This document shows, piece by piece, positions 1-5,962 of a stretch of 10,148 nt of DNA (the first letter of the stretch is position 1; each line of letters opens with the position of its first letter). The stretch covers positions 1 to 10,148 of the forward strand of contig CALKWG010000460.1 of NCBI GenBank assembly GCA_938004315.1. The letters are read 5' to 3'. The notes under the pieces are model-generated. The model was given only the letters and a program-made list of their open reading frames with translations, did not search any database and was not told the origin of the DNA. The DNA is from an uncultured Spirochaetaceae bacterium. GTDB taxonomy: Bacteria; Spirochaetota; Spirochaetia; Treponematales; UBA12059. The position numbers were made by a program, and so were the translations under genes.

Positions 1-574
1 TAGGGCCGGTGGCTATGACGTCGTACTGCCTGACTATATCCCCGATGTCGACGCGTTCCTTGACGCCGCCGGCGCGGTGCACGGTGACCGTCCCCTCGGT
101 GTAGACGAGCTCGCCTAGGCGGCGCGCCGGGGCGGCGGCCTGGCCCGCCTGAGACGTTTGTGCGGCGCCGCCGGAAGAAGCCGCCGGGGCCGACGAGCTC
201 CCGGCAGCCGCCGCCGTCGGCGATGCCGCCGGCTGCGTGACCGAAGGCGCGTCCGCGGGGAAGCTCCCGCCGGTCGCCGGCCCCGCCGCGCCGGACGGCC
301 CTGCCGCCGCGGTCGGGGTTCCCGTCGCCTGGCCGCCGGGGCTCGCCGCCGGGCTCCCGGATTCCTGCGCCGTCCCGGTAGCCGCGGGGGCTTGGCCCGG
401 AGCCTGCGCCGGCCCCGCCGCCTCGCCGCCCGTAGCCGCCGGCCCGCCGCTTTCGCCGCCGCAGGAGGCGAGGGCGAGCGCGGCGGCGAACGCCAAGGCG
501 GCCGCGATCTTCAAGGCGGAGCGGCGGCGCCGGCGGGCGAACAGCACGAGGTCGGGGGTGAGGGTGAGCATCAT
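1..574 (-). CDS. FecR-domain lipoprotein (partial, C-terminus beyond left edge)
   Basis: 191 codons are visible, with no stop before the window edge. Seen: a basic N-region with five arginines (residues 14-18), a hydrophobic segment (about 21-36) and a lipobox-like LALASC ending at Cys38, so a lipid-anchored envelope protein is expected. Residues 39-150 are a low-complexity linker of Ala, Gly, Pro, Ser and Thr. Residues 153-191 begin a compact domain with the pattern GELVYTEGTVTVHRAGG, then GDIVRQYDVIATG. This matches the start of the FecR domain (PF04773), typically G-V-x-V-x-R-x-G followed by GD..x..D.I.TG. FecR domains occur in sigma-regulator proteins and in spirochaete-type envelope lipoproteins; with this N-terminus the latter is more likely. 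Start: ATG at 574 (or the next ATG at 571) follows GGAGA at 582-578. An in-frame ATG at 613 has no close ribosome site. The gene lies 42 bases after the Lon-like gene and is probably cotranscribed. The ligand and role are unknown. Confidence 0.8.
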   Translation of the reverse strand, partial: MMLTLTPDLVLFARRRRRSALKIAAALAFAAALALASCGGESGGPAATGGEAAGPAQAPGQAPAATGTAQESGSPAASPGGQATGTPTAAAGPSGAAGPATGGSFPADAPSVTQPAASPTAAAAGSSSAPAASSGGAAQTSQAGQAAAPARRLGELVYTEGTVTVHRAGGVKERVDIGDIVRQYDVIATGP

Positions 575-616
575 CGGTCTCCTAGCGGCCGCGCGGCGGC
601 GGGCGGCCTTCATCGC

Positions 617-3013
617 TTAATTAAGGTATTCCTTGACGGTCTCGGCCATGCGCCGTAAGCTCTCGGCGACCTTGGCGTTGAAGCTGCCGGGCTTGAATAT
701 ACCGCGCTCGTCGGCCGCGCCAGCGTCCATACCTGTCAAAATTTGGATTCCTTCGTCGATGGTCGATACGGCGTAGATCGAGAACGAGCCGTCGCGTAGG
801 GCGTCCATGACTTCGCGCGAGAGCGTCAGGTTGGCCACGTTCTGCCTGGGAATCATGACGCCCTGGCTGCCCGAGAGTCCCGTCATCTTACAGATACGAT
901 AAAAGCCTTCTATTTTCTCGGTTACGCCGCCGACCGGCTGAATTTGGCCCATTTGATTGACCGAGCCGGTGACGGCGATCTCCTGCCTGAGGGGCACGCC
1001 GGCTAACGCCGAGAGGAGGGCGTAGACCGCGGTCGACGAGGCCGAGTCGCCCTCGACCGCCGTATACGACTGCTCGAAACAGATGGAAGCGGAGACGGCC
1101 AGGGGCAGGTCTCGCGCGTAGCGGCTGCGCAGGAACCCCTCCACGATGAGCACGGCCTTGTCGTAGATCTCGCCGGAGAGCCCCGATTCGCCTTCTATAT
1201 TTATGACGCCGCTCTCGCCAGGTGAAACCTGCGCCGAGATGACCGCGGGTAGGCCGAAGGCGTAGTAGCCGCGATCGTGCACGGCCAGGCCGTTCACGCG
1301 GCCTACGCAGGAGCCTTCGGCCCTGAGGATGATCTGGCCGGAGACGATCATGTCGGCCAGCTTCTCCTCGGGCAGGTCGGCGAGCCAGGCGCGCATCCTG
1401 GCGGCCTCGTCTATCTCGCGGGCGCCGATGACGGCGCCGCCGAGCTTGGCAGCCCTATAGTCGGCCTCGCGCAGGAGGTCGGCGATCTTAGAGAAGCGCG
1501 CCGAGAGCCGGTCGCGGTATTCGGAGAGCCGGACGCCGTACTCGACGGCGGCCGCTATGCCCTCGGGCGTCAGCTCGCGGAGCCCTTCCTCGCGGCTGAC
1601 CTTGCGGCAGAACGCGACGTACTCGCGCAGGCTTTCGTCGTCGCGCGGCATGGAATCGTCGAACTCGGCGCTGACCTTGAAGAGTTTTTGGAAGTCGGGA
1701 TCGGCCTGGTACAGGGCGTCGTATAGCTGCTCGCCGCCTATGAGCACGAGCTTAAAGTCCAGGGCTATGGGCTCGGGCTTCAGGGCGCCGGGGCCCCCGA
1801 AGGGGCCGGGCTGGGCCTGGATCTCCAGGCTCCCCGAGCGCAGTACGCGCTTAATGGCGTGCCAGCATTCCTCGTCCCCCAGGAGGTCCTCGGCTTGGAT
1901 GACGAGGAACCCGCCGGCGGCCTTGAGTATGGAGCCCGCGCGGATTTTGAGGTAGGCGAGGCGCTCGGCGCCCGGGGCGCCCTGGCTCTGCTCGATGGTA
2001 CCGAAGAGGTTGGCGTAGCTCGGGTTGGCCTCCATGACGATGGGCGGGGAGCCTTCCTGCGCCGCGCTCGAGAGCACGTTGACGCCGTAACGCGCCAGGG
2101 GCGGGCGCCTGCCGCGCCGCGGGCCGCGTTCTCTCTCGGATTGGAAGAGGAACACGTGGCCCATGACGTCGCGCTCCAGCTCCTTAAGCCATTCGTGGAC
2201 GGCCGCGACGGGGTAGCGACCCTCCAAGTGCTCGAGCTCGGCCTTCACCAGGGGAGCCAAGATATCGCGGCGCAGGGCCTCCAGCCGGCGCTCGAGCGAT
2301 CCGCGGCCTCGGCGCAGCTCCATGAAGAGGAGCCGCATGCGGTCCATATAGCCGAAGTAGCGTTCGCGAAGGGCCGCGAAATCGGCCTCGGATAGCTCGC
2401 CGCCCTGGGCCTTGGCCTGCAGCTCGTCGAAGGAGACGGGTTCCCCGTCGCGCAGGGGTAGGATATCGGTGGCCGTCTGGCCGTCCTCGGACTGCATCTG
2501 CACGATCTTAAAGCCGTCGGCGGCCAGCTCGGCCTCGAAGGCGGACAAGCGCTCGTTCTCTTCCGCCTCCCACGCGCCGACCGCCTCTTCCTTACGCTTC
2601 TTAAAATCGCCGCTCTCGGCCTGCATGGCCACGAGCTTCTTCACCGCCTCCACGAAGGCATGGAGCTCGCGCTTGAAGGTCGGGGCCTGTCCTGAAGGCA
2701 GCCTGAGCGCCTTCGGCGTCAGCGGGGAGCGGAAATTATAGACGTAGACGTAGTCATAGAGGGCCAGGCGTTCCGGCCGGTAGTCGGCCAGGCTCTTCAT
2801 CACCGCGGTGCGCCGGCCGGTGCCGGGTGCGCCGGTGACGAAGATGTTATAGCCCTTGGCCCAGATAGATTTGCCTAGGTCCAGGGCCTCGAGGGCCCTG
2901 GCCTGGCCCGTCGGGGCGGCGCCCCAGTCACCCCCGTCCAAGCGGCGCACCTCGTCCGCCGAGACGGCGTAGTCTATATCCTCGTAGCGTAGCTTCAATC
3001 TATCGACGCCCAT
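617..3013 (-). CDS. Lon-family (S16) protease, LonB/LonC-like, with altered Walker motifs
   Basis: 798 residues, cytoplasmic, no signal peptide. C-terminal S16 domain (Lon_C, PF05362): catalytic Ser657 in EGDSASS and Lys700 in GGVTEKIEGF. They are 43 residues apart, the same spacing as E. coli Lon Ser679/Lys722. The N-terminal half resembles the AAA_32 family (PF13654): a P-loop-like GAPGTGRRT (61-69), a long charged helical insertion (about 111-290, likely coiled coil), a GGFLVIQAEDLL strand (367-378), and an LIGGEQLYDALYQADPDF segment (424-441) typical of the family. The Walker A lysine is Arg67, and by alignment from memory the Walker B aspartate is Gln373. The protein may therefore degrade unfolded substrates without ATP hydrolysis, as described for LonC proteases; this is inference. 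The ATG at 3013 follows GGAGGAG with good spacing. The upstream gene's stop is only 10 bases away, which implies translational coupling. Confidence 0.9.
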   Translation of the reverse strand: MGVDRLKLRYEDIDYAVSADEVRRLDGGDWGAAPTGQARALEALDLGKSIWAKGYNIFVTGAPGTGRRTAVMKSLADYRPERLALYDYVYVYNFRSPLTPKALRLPSGQAPTFKRELHAFVEAVKKLVAMQAESGDFKKRKEEAVGAWEAEENERLSAFEAELAADGFKIVQMQSEDGQTATDILPLRDGEPVSFDELQAKAQGGELSEADFAALRERYFGYMDRMRLLFMELRRGRGSLERRLEALRRDILAPLVKAELEHLEGRYPVAAVHEWLKELERDVMGHVFLFQSERERGPRRGRRPPLARYGVNVLSSAAQEGSPPIVMEANPSYANLFGTIEQSQGAPGAERLAYLKIRAGSILKAAGGFLVIQAEDLLGDEECWHAIKRVLRSGSLEIQAQPGPFGGPGALKPEPIALDFKLVLIGGEQLYDALYQADPDFQKLFKVSAEFDDSMPRDDESLREYVAFCRKVSREEGLRELTPEGIAAAVEYGVRLSEYRDRLSARFSKIADLLREADYRAAKLGGAVIGAREIDEAARMRAWLADLPEEKLADMIVSGQIILRAEGSCVGRVNGLAVHDRGYYAFGLPAVISAQVSPGESGVINIEGESGLSGEIYDKAVLIVEGFLRSRYARDLPLAVSASICFEQSYTAVEGDSASSTAVYALLSALAGVPLRQEIAVTGSVNQMGQIQPVGGVTEKIEGFYRICKMTGLSGSQGVMIPRQNVANLTLSREVMDALRDGSFSIYAVSTIDEGIQILTGMDAGAADERGIFKPGSFNAKVAESLRRMAETVKEYLN

Positions 3014-3023
3014 GGCTCCTCCG

Positions 3024-5342
3024 TTATTCGGCGTTGCCCATAAGGCGGGAGACCGGCACGATCTCGTAGCCTTCGGCCAGGAGCGCGTTTAAAAGCAGGG
3101 GTAGCTCGTTGAAGAGGTAGTCCCCGCGCCCGCCCTCGGGGACGCCTAGCTGGATGGGTATGATCGACCCGGGCTTGGCGGCGGCCGCCACGCGCTCCAC
3201 GATATCATGGGCGCCTGCGTAGAGGGCTTGGCTCAGGCTGCCTTGCGAGCGGCCGACCCAATCCAAGGGATCGATATCCCTCCCTACGTAGCTATAGTTC
3301 ATGGAGGCGCCAGCTTCTAAGAGGACGCTGTTCAAGGCGTAGAAGGGCGGATGCCACAGGAGGCTGAGCTCCTTGCCGGTGGTCCTGAAGTACTCGTCCT
3401 CGGTGCGGGCCAGGCCGCGCTTGACGAATTCGGCGTCGATGCGGTAGCGGGCGTCCGTGGCGTCGAAGACGCTGAAGAAGAGGTTGCCCACCTCGTGGCC
3501 GCTCTGGGCTATGAGCCTGGTCGCGCCGGGGTTGCGCCGTATGAAGTCGCCGTTGACGAAGAAGGTCGCCCGGACGCCGTAGGCTTTGAGCGCGTTCAGG
3601 ACGGCCACGAGGCCCTCCGCGCCGCCGTGGGCGTTGACGACCAGGGCTAGTTCGCGCCTTCGTATGCGCGAGCCGTGGTTGAATATCCCGGGCGTCCTTT
3701 GGTCGTCGCGATCGGGGAAGGGGGCGTAGGACTTGCCGGGCTTGGGCATGAGGCTGGCCGTGCCTAAAGTGGTAGCCGAGCGTACCATGACGATATTCTT
3801 GTACGATCCCGCCGCCAGGCTATCCAGGTAGACTCGGTACTGCAGATTAGCGGTGGAGGCCTGCCGCGGGGCGTAGGCCGCCGCCGGGGTCCAGCTCGGC
3901 GCTATCGCGGAGCCGACGAAGGCGCGGCCCGCCGCCTTGACCGCGACCTTACCCGCATCGCCCTCGGCCCAGCCGTAGGCCTCGGCTTGCGACAGCGCTA
4001 AGAGGCTCCTCGAGCCGTCCGCCAGCGAGGCGAGCTCGATGACCCGGGCGCCGGCTATGATCAGCCGGTCGTTCCCGACCCAAAGGGCAGAGAGCGCCTC
4101 GTCGGCGGCGAAGCGGCGCTCCTCCGCCCAATTGCCGTAGCGCCGGACGCTGACGCCGCCGGGGCCGGATAGGGCTATGCGCGTCTCGTCGGGCGAGAGG
4201 GCGAAGCTCAAGGCCCCGCCCGGGTCCAGCTCCTGGAAGGAGGCCGAGAGGCCTTCTTGGCCCTTGGCCGGCAGGACGATGCGGTACGCGCCGGCGCCGC
4301 GGGCGCCGTTCTTCAGGGTCCCGGTGACGATGGTGACTTCGTCGTTCCTCGGCCAAATCACCTGGCTGATGACCGTATTGCCTTGCAGGAAGAGGTAGGG
4401 AAGGGCGCTGACCGCGTCCTCCTGGCCGAAGTCGTCGGGGTCGAGGCGGTAGAGGAAGATGTTCCGCCCGTCCTTGCACAGGAGCACCTTGGCGCCGTCG
4501 GGCGATATCCAGAACGAGTCGAAATTCGGGTCGAAGGGGAAGGGCGCCTTGCCGACCAGGCTACCCGGCGCGACGATGCCGGCATAGATGGCTTGGGTAA
4601 AGAACTCCTCGGGCATGATGCGGTACAGCGAGCGCTCCCGCAGCACGTACAGGCTGCCGTTGCCGCTCCAGCGCGCCTGGTTGATGCGGCCGGGGCCGAT
4701 GCGCCGCCAACTCTCCTCCGGCACGCGGCCGGCCCGGTGTTGGTCGATCGAGTAGTAGAAGAGCTCGCCGGAACGGGCGTAGGCGAAGTGCCTCGAGTCG
4801 AGCGACCAGGCGGCCGGGAAGGAGCCGACCGAGAACTCGACGCCGCGGGCCACTATGGTCTGGGCCGAGCGCGCCACGTCAAATAGGAGGAGGTCTCCCC
4901 GGGCCGGGCTCGTGGGCGAGACGTAGAGCATATAGCCGCCGTCGGGAGAAGGCCGGGAGTCGACGAGCTTACCCTGGGGCACCGGCGAGCCGCGCACGAA
5001 GGACGGGAAACCCGCCAAGGGCTTGAGGTCCGTGAAGCCGCGCTCGGTCATGAAGACGCCGAAGCGGTTCCGTATCTGCAAGCGCCTGCCGTCGTCCAGG
5101 AGGCTGACCGCCTCGGGATAGAAGGTGAGCTGGACCGCCTCGCCCGAGTCGGCCTTGGCCGCGAAGAGCGTGTCATAGCCCTCTCCCCCGGGGACGTCGA
5201 CGCGGGCCGCGTACAGGATGGTGCCGTCGGCGGCTATGTCGGGCGCGAGGAATTCTAGATCGGCGAAGGCGGGGGTCGAGAATATCGCGATGAAGATCGC
5301 CGAGGCGAGGGCCCTAAGGCGGCGGCGCGGGAGTACGGTCAT
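3024..5342 (-). CDS. Secreted beta-propeller protein with degenerate NodB/polysaccharide deacetylase domain
   Basis: 772 residues. Residues 1-27 form a signal peptide (RRR, hydrophobic core, likely cleavage after AFA), so the protein is exported. Residues 28 to about 500 contain TolB/PD40-like beta-propeller blades with SPDG-type turns at 132-135, 280-283 and 383-386. Residues 560-765 align with the NodB homology domain (PF01522): ELALVVNAHGG (564-574), ATFFVNGDF (592-600), SGHEVGNLFFS (614-624), LLWHPPFY (661-668), IIPIQLG (727-733). Functional deacetylases carry TFDD, a GHExxNHxxxH-like metal motif and a C-terminal L-x-H. Here the two Asp positions are Asn570 and Ala571, the metal histidines are Leu621 and Val625, and the late His is Gln731. 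Hydrolase activity is therefore doubtful, and a glycan-binding or scaffold role is inferred. The ATG at 5342 follows AAAGGG. It is coupled to the Lon-like gene downstream. Confidence 0.85.
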   Translation of the reverse strand: MTVLPRRRLRALASAIFIAIFSTPAFADLEFLAPDIAADGTILYAARVDVPGGEGYDTLFAAKADSGEAVQLTFYPEAVSLLDDGRRLQIRNRFGVFMTERGFTDLKPLAGFPSFVRGSPVPQGKLVDSRPSPDGGYMLYVSPTSPARGDLLLFDVARSAQTIVARGVEFSVGSFPAAWSLDSRHFAYARSGELFYYSIDQHRAGRVPEESWRRIGPGRINQARWSGNGSLYVLRERSLYRIMPEEFFTQAIYAGIVAPGSLVGKAPFPFDPNFDSFWISPDGAKVLLCKDGRNIFLYRLDPDDFGQEDAVSALPYLFLQGNTVISQVIWPRNDEVTIVTGTLKNGARGAGAYRIVLPAKGQEGLSASFQELDPGGALSFALSPDETRIALSGPGGVSVRRYGNWAEERRFAADEALSALWVGNDRLIIAGARVIELASLADGSRSLLALSQAEAYGWAEGDAGKVAVKAAGRAFVGSAIAPSWTPAAAYAPRQASTANLQYRVYLDSLAAGSYKNIVMVRSATTLGTASLMPKPGKSYAPFPDRDDQRTPGIFNHGSRIRRRELALVVNAHGGAEGLVAVLNALKAYGVRATFFVNGDFIRRNPGATRLIAQSGHEVGNLFFSVFDATDARYRIDAEFVKRGLARTEDEYFRTTGKELSLLWHPPFYALNSVLLEAGASMNYSYVGRDIDPLDWVGRSQGSLSQALYAGAHDIVERVAAAAKPGSIIPIQLGVPEGGRGDYLFNELPLLLNALLAEGYEIVPVSRLMGNAE

Positions 5343-5400
5343 GGCAAACCCTTTCGGTCTATTTTCGGCATGAAAGCGGGCGGGGATAAGACGGGGATGG

Positions 5401-5426
5401 GCCGGCCTCCCTCGTCGGAGGCCGGC
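5401..5426 (-). terminator. Intergenic hairpin, possible attenuator or terminator
   Basis: Perfect 10-bp inverted repeat: GCCGGCCTCC (5401-5410), loop CTCGTC, GGAGGCCGGC (5417-5426). It lies 13 bases beyond the stop of the 62-residue gene and 58 bases before the start of the propeller gene, both on the minus strand. No T-tract follows on that strand, so it is not a classical intrinsic terminator. It may limit readthrough or protect the 3' end of the upstream message. A short palindrome (CGATA-G-TATCG, 5426-5436) abuts it. Confidence 0.45.
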
Positions 5427-5439
5427 GATAGTATCGACC

Positions 5440-5628
5440 TTAACGTAGCGGGAAGAATTGATCGCAGTGTCCCGAGCCCTTGATCTTTTGGCGGGTTACT
5501 CGGCAGATCCCCTCGCTTTGGACGTCGACCTTGATGAGCTTCTTCTCGGGATAGTACGACCTGGTACCGTCCCATTGTATGCACGCATAGCAATGTTTCT
5601 TCCCGGGTTCCTTCATTTCCTGGGCCAT
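5440..5628 (-). CDS. Small four-cysteine protein, conserved-hypothetical type
   Basis: 62 residues, and I do not recognise the family. Cys13 and Cys16 form a CYAC pair; Cys42 and Cys55 (GHC) complete four cysteines, with His12 and His54 each directly before a cysteine. This layout would suit a small zinc ribbon, or an iron-sulphur or redox-active fold, but no metal can be assigned from sequence alone. The rest is hydrophilic and basic (EKKLIKVD, RVTRQKIKG) and ends in DQFFPLR. There is no signal peptide or membrane segment, so it is probably cytoplasmic. Start: ATG at 5628 is preceded by AAAGGAG five bases upstream. An in-frame ATG at 5658 would extend the frame by ten residues into the adjacent palindrome and lacks such a site. 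It is the first minus-strand gene after the divergent gap, and its transcript may have a long structured leader. The coherent start, ribosome site and cysteine spacing argue that it is a real gene. Confidence 0.7.
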   Translation of the reverse strand: MAQEMKEPGKKHCYACIQWDGTRSYYPEKKLIKVDVQSEGICRVTRQKIKGSGHCDQFFPLR

Positions 5629-5648
5629 GTCGGCTCCTTTCAACGGAG

Positions 5649-5681
5649 GCTCTTTCAAAACTCAGTGAGTTTTGAAAGAGC
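5649..5681. repeat. Perfect 33-bp palindrome (inverted repeat A)
   Basis: GCTCTTTCAAAACTCA (5649-5664), a single central G, then its exact reverse complement TGAGTTTTGAAAGAGC (5666-5681). It sits 20 bases upstream of the start codon of the 62-residue gene. Sixteen paired bases with a one-base centre is closer to an operator or extruding palindrome than to an RNA hairpin with a normal loop. As RNA, the innermost pairs would open to form the loop. Its TTTCAAAA/TTTTGAAA core recurs in inverted repeat C. Confidence 0.85.
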
Positions 5682-5694
5682 TACCTTAGATAAC

Positions 5695-5738
5695 TGCGAT
5701 TGGGCGCAGCGTTTGCAACGCAAACGCAAGCAATCGCA
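5695..5738. repeat. Nested inverted repeat B
   Basis: The outer stem TGCGATTG (5695-5702) pairs with CAATCGCA (5731-5738). The inner stem GCGTTTGC (5709-5716) pairs with GCAAACGC (5720-5727) around an AAC loop. The two stems are separated by an asymmetric internal loop (GGCGCA against AAG). It lies between inverted repeats A and C, 13 bases from the first and 1 base from the second, so the three form one composite block. Confidence 0.75.
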
Positions 5739-5739
5739 A

Positions 5740-5776
5740 AGCTAATTTCAAAAGTAACCGACTTTTGAAATTGGCT
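5740..5776. repeat. Inverted repeat C, sharing its core with repeat A
   Basis: AGCTAATTTCAAAAGT (5740-5755), loop AACCG, ACTTTTGAAATTGGCT (5761-5776). The stem is 16 bp with one mismatch that is a wobble (G-U) in RNA. It shares TTTCAAAA/TTTTGAAA with repeat A, and both are followed on the plus strand by TAGATA (5687-5692 and 5776-5781). This suggests a duplicated unit. A T-rich run (TTTCTTTTTTT, about 5785-5795) follows on the plus strand. Confidence 0.75.
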
Positions 5777-5818
5777 AGATACGCTTTCTTTTTTTAGCGC
5801 CTCGACGGCGATTCCCGG

Positions 5819-5849
5819 AGTATAGCACGAACGGCGGTGCGGCGGTAAA
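5819..5849 (-). promoter_or_regulatory. Candidate extended -10 promoter reading toward the 62-residue gene
   Basis: On the minus strand, TGC-TATACT (rc of 5819-5827) is an extended -10 element. A weak -35-like TTTACC (rc of 5844-5849) lies 19 bases upstream. If used, transcription would begin near 5812, giving a leader of about 180 bases that contains inverted repeats C, B and A before the ribosome site. The weak -35 and long spacer keep confidence moderate. I found no convincing sigma70-type promoter for murJ in this gap. Confidence 0.4.
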
Positions 5850-5919
5850 AATTCTCCGGCCGGCAGGGCGCCGACGAGCTTCGGGTTCGTCATCACCCTG
5901 TTAGGCGACCGGCCGCGAG

Positions 5920-5959
5920 CCGAGCCTTGCGCGGACGGGCCGCTTCGGGCTAGGCTCGG
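5920..5959 (+). promoter_or_regulatory. Hairpin directly upstream of the murJ start
   Basis: CCGAGCC (5920-5926) pairs with GGCTCGG (5953-5959), and the murJ ATG begins at 5963. The intervening GC-rich segment can fold further. No good ribosome-binding sequence precedes the ATG. The stem ends three bases before it, so folding could influence initiation. Function is inferred only from position. Confidence 0.4.
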
Positions 5960-5962
5960 CCG

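Noticed and set aside
575..613. Alternative lipoprotein start at 613, in frame with 574
   Set aside because: It has no close ribosome site, and the 13 added residues are Arg/Ala-rich. GGAGA serves the ATGs at 574 and 571.
158..658. Two plus-strand open frames (158-658 and 237-620)
   Set aside because: They are Arg- or Ala/Pro-rich shadows of the minus-strand lipoprotein linker. The lipobox and FecR pattern support the minus frame.
4257..4886. Open frame of 209 codons on the plus strand inside the propeller gene
   Set aside because: It lies opposite a long gene with signal peptide and domain evidence, and shows no independent motif.
5629..5658. Ten-residue N-terminal extension of the 62-residue protein (ATG at 5658)
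   Set aside because: It would begin inside palindrome A and lacks a ribosome site, while the ATG at 5628 has AAAGGAG at good spacing.
5649..5776. CRISPR array or insertion-sequence ends
   Set aside because: The repeats are inverted and contiguous, without regular spacers. No transposase or target-site duplication is visible.
5785..5796. T-run as the intrinsic terminator of a plus-strand gene
   Set aside because: No plus-strand gene lies upstream. It could only end a small RNA across the palindromes, for which I see no clear promoter.
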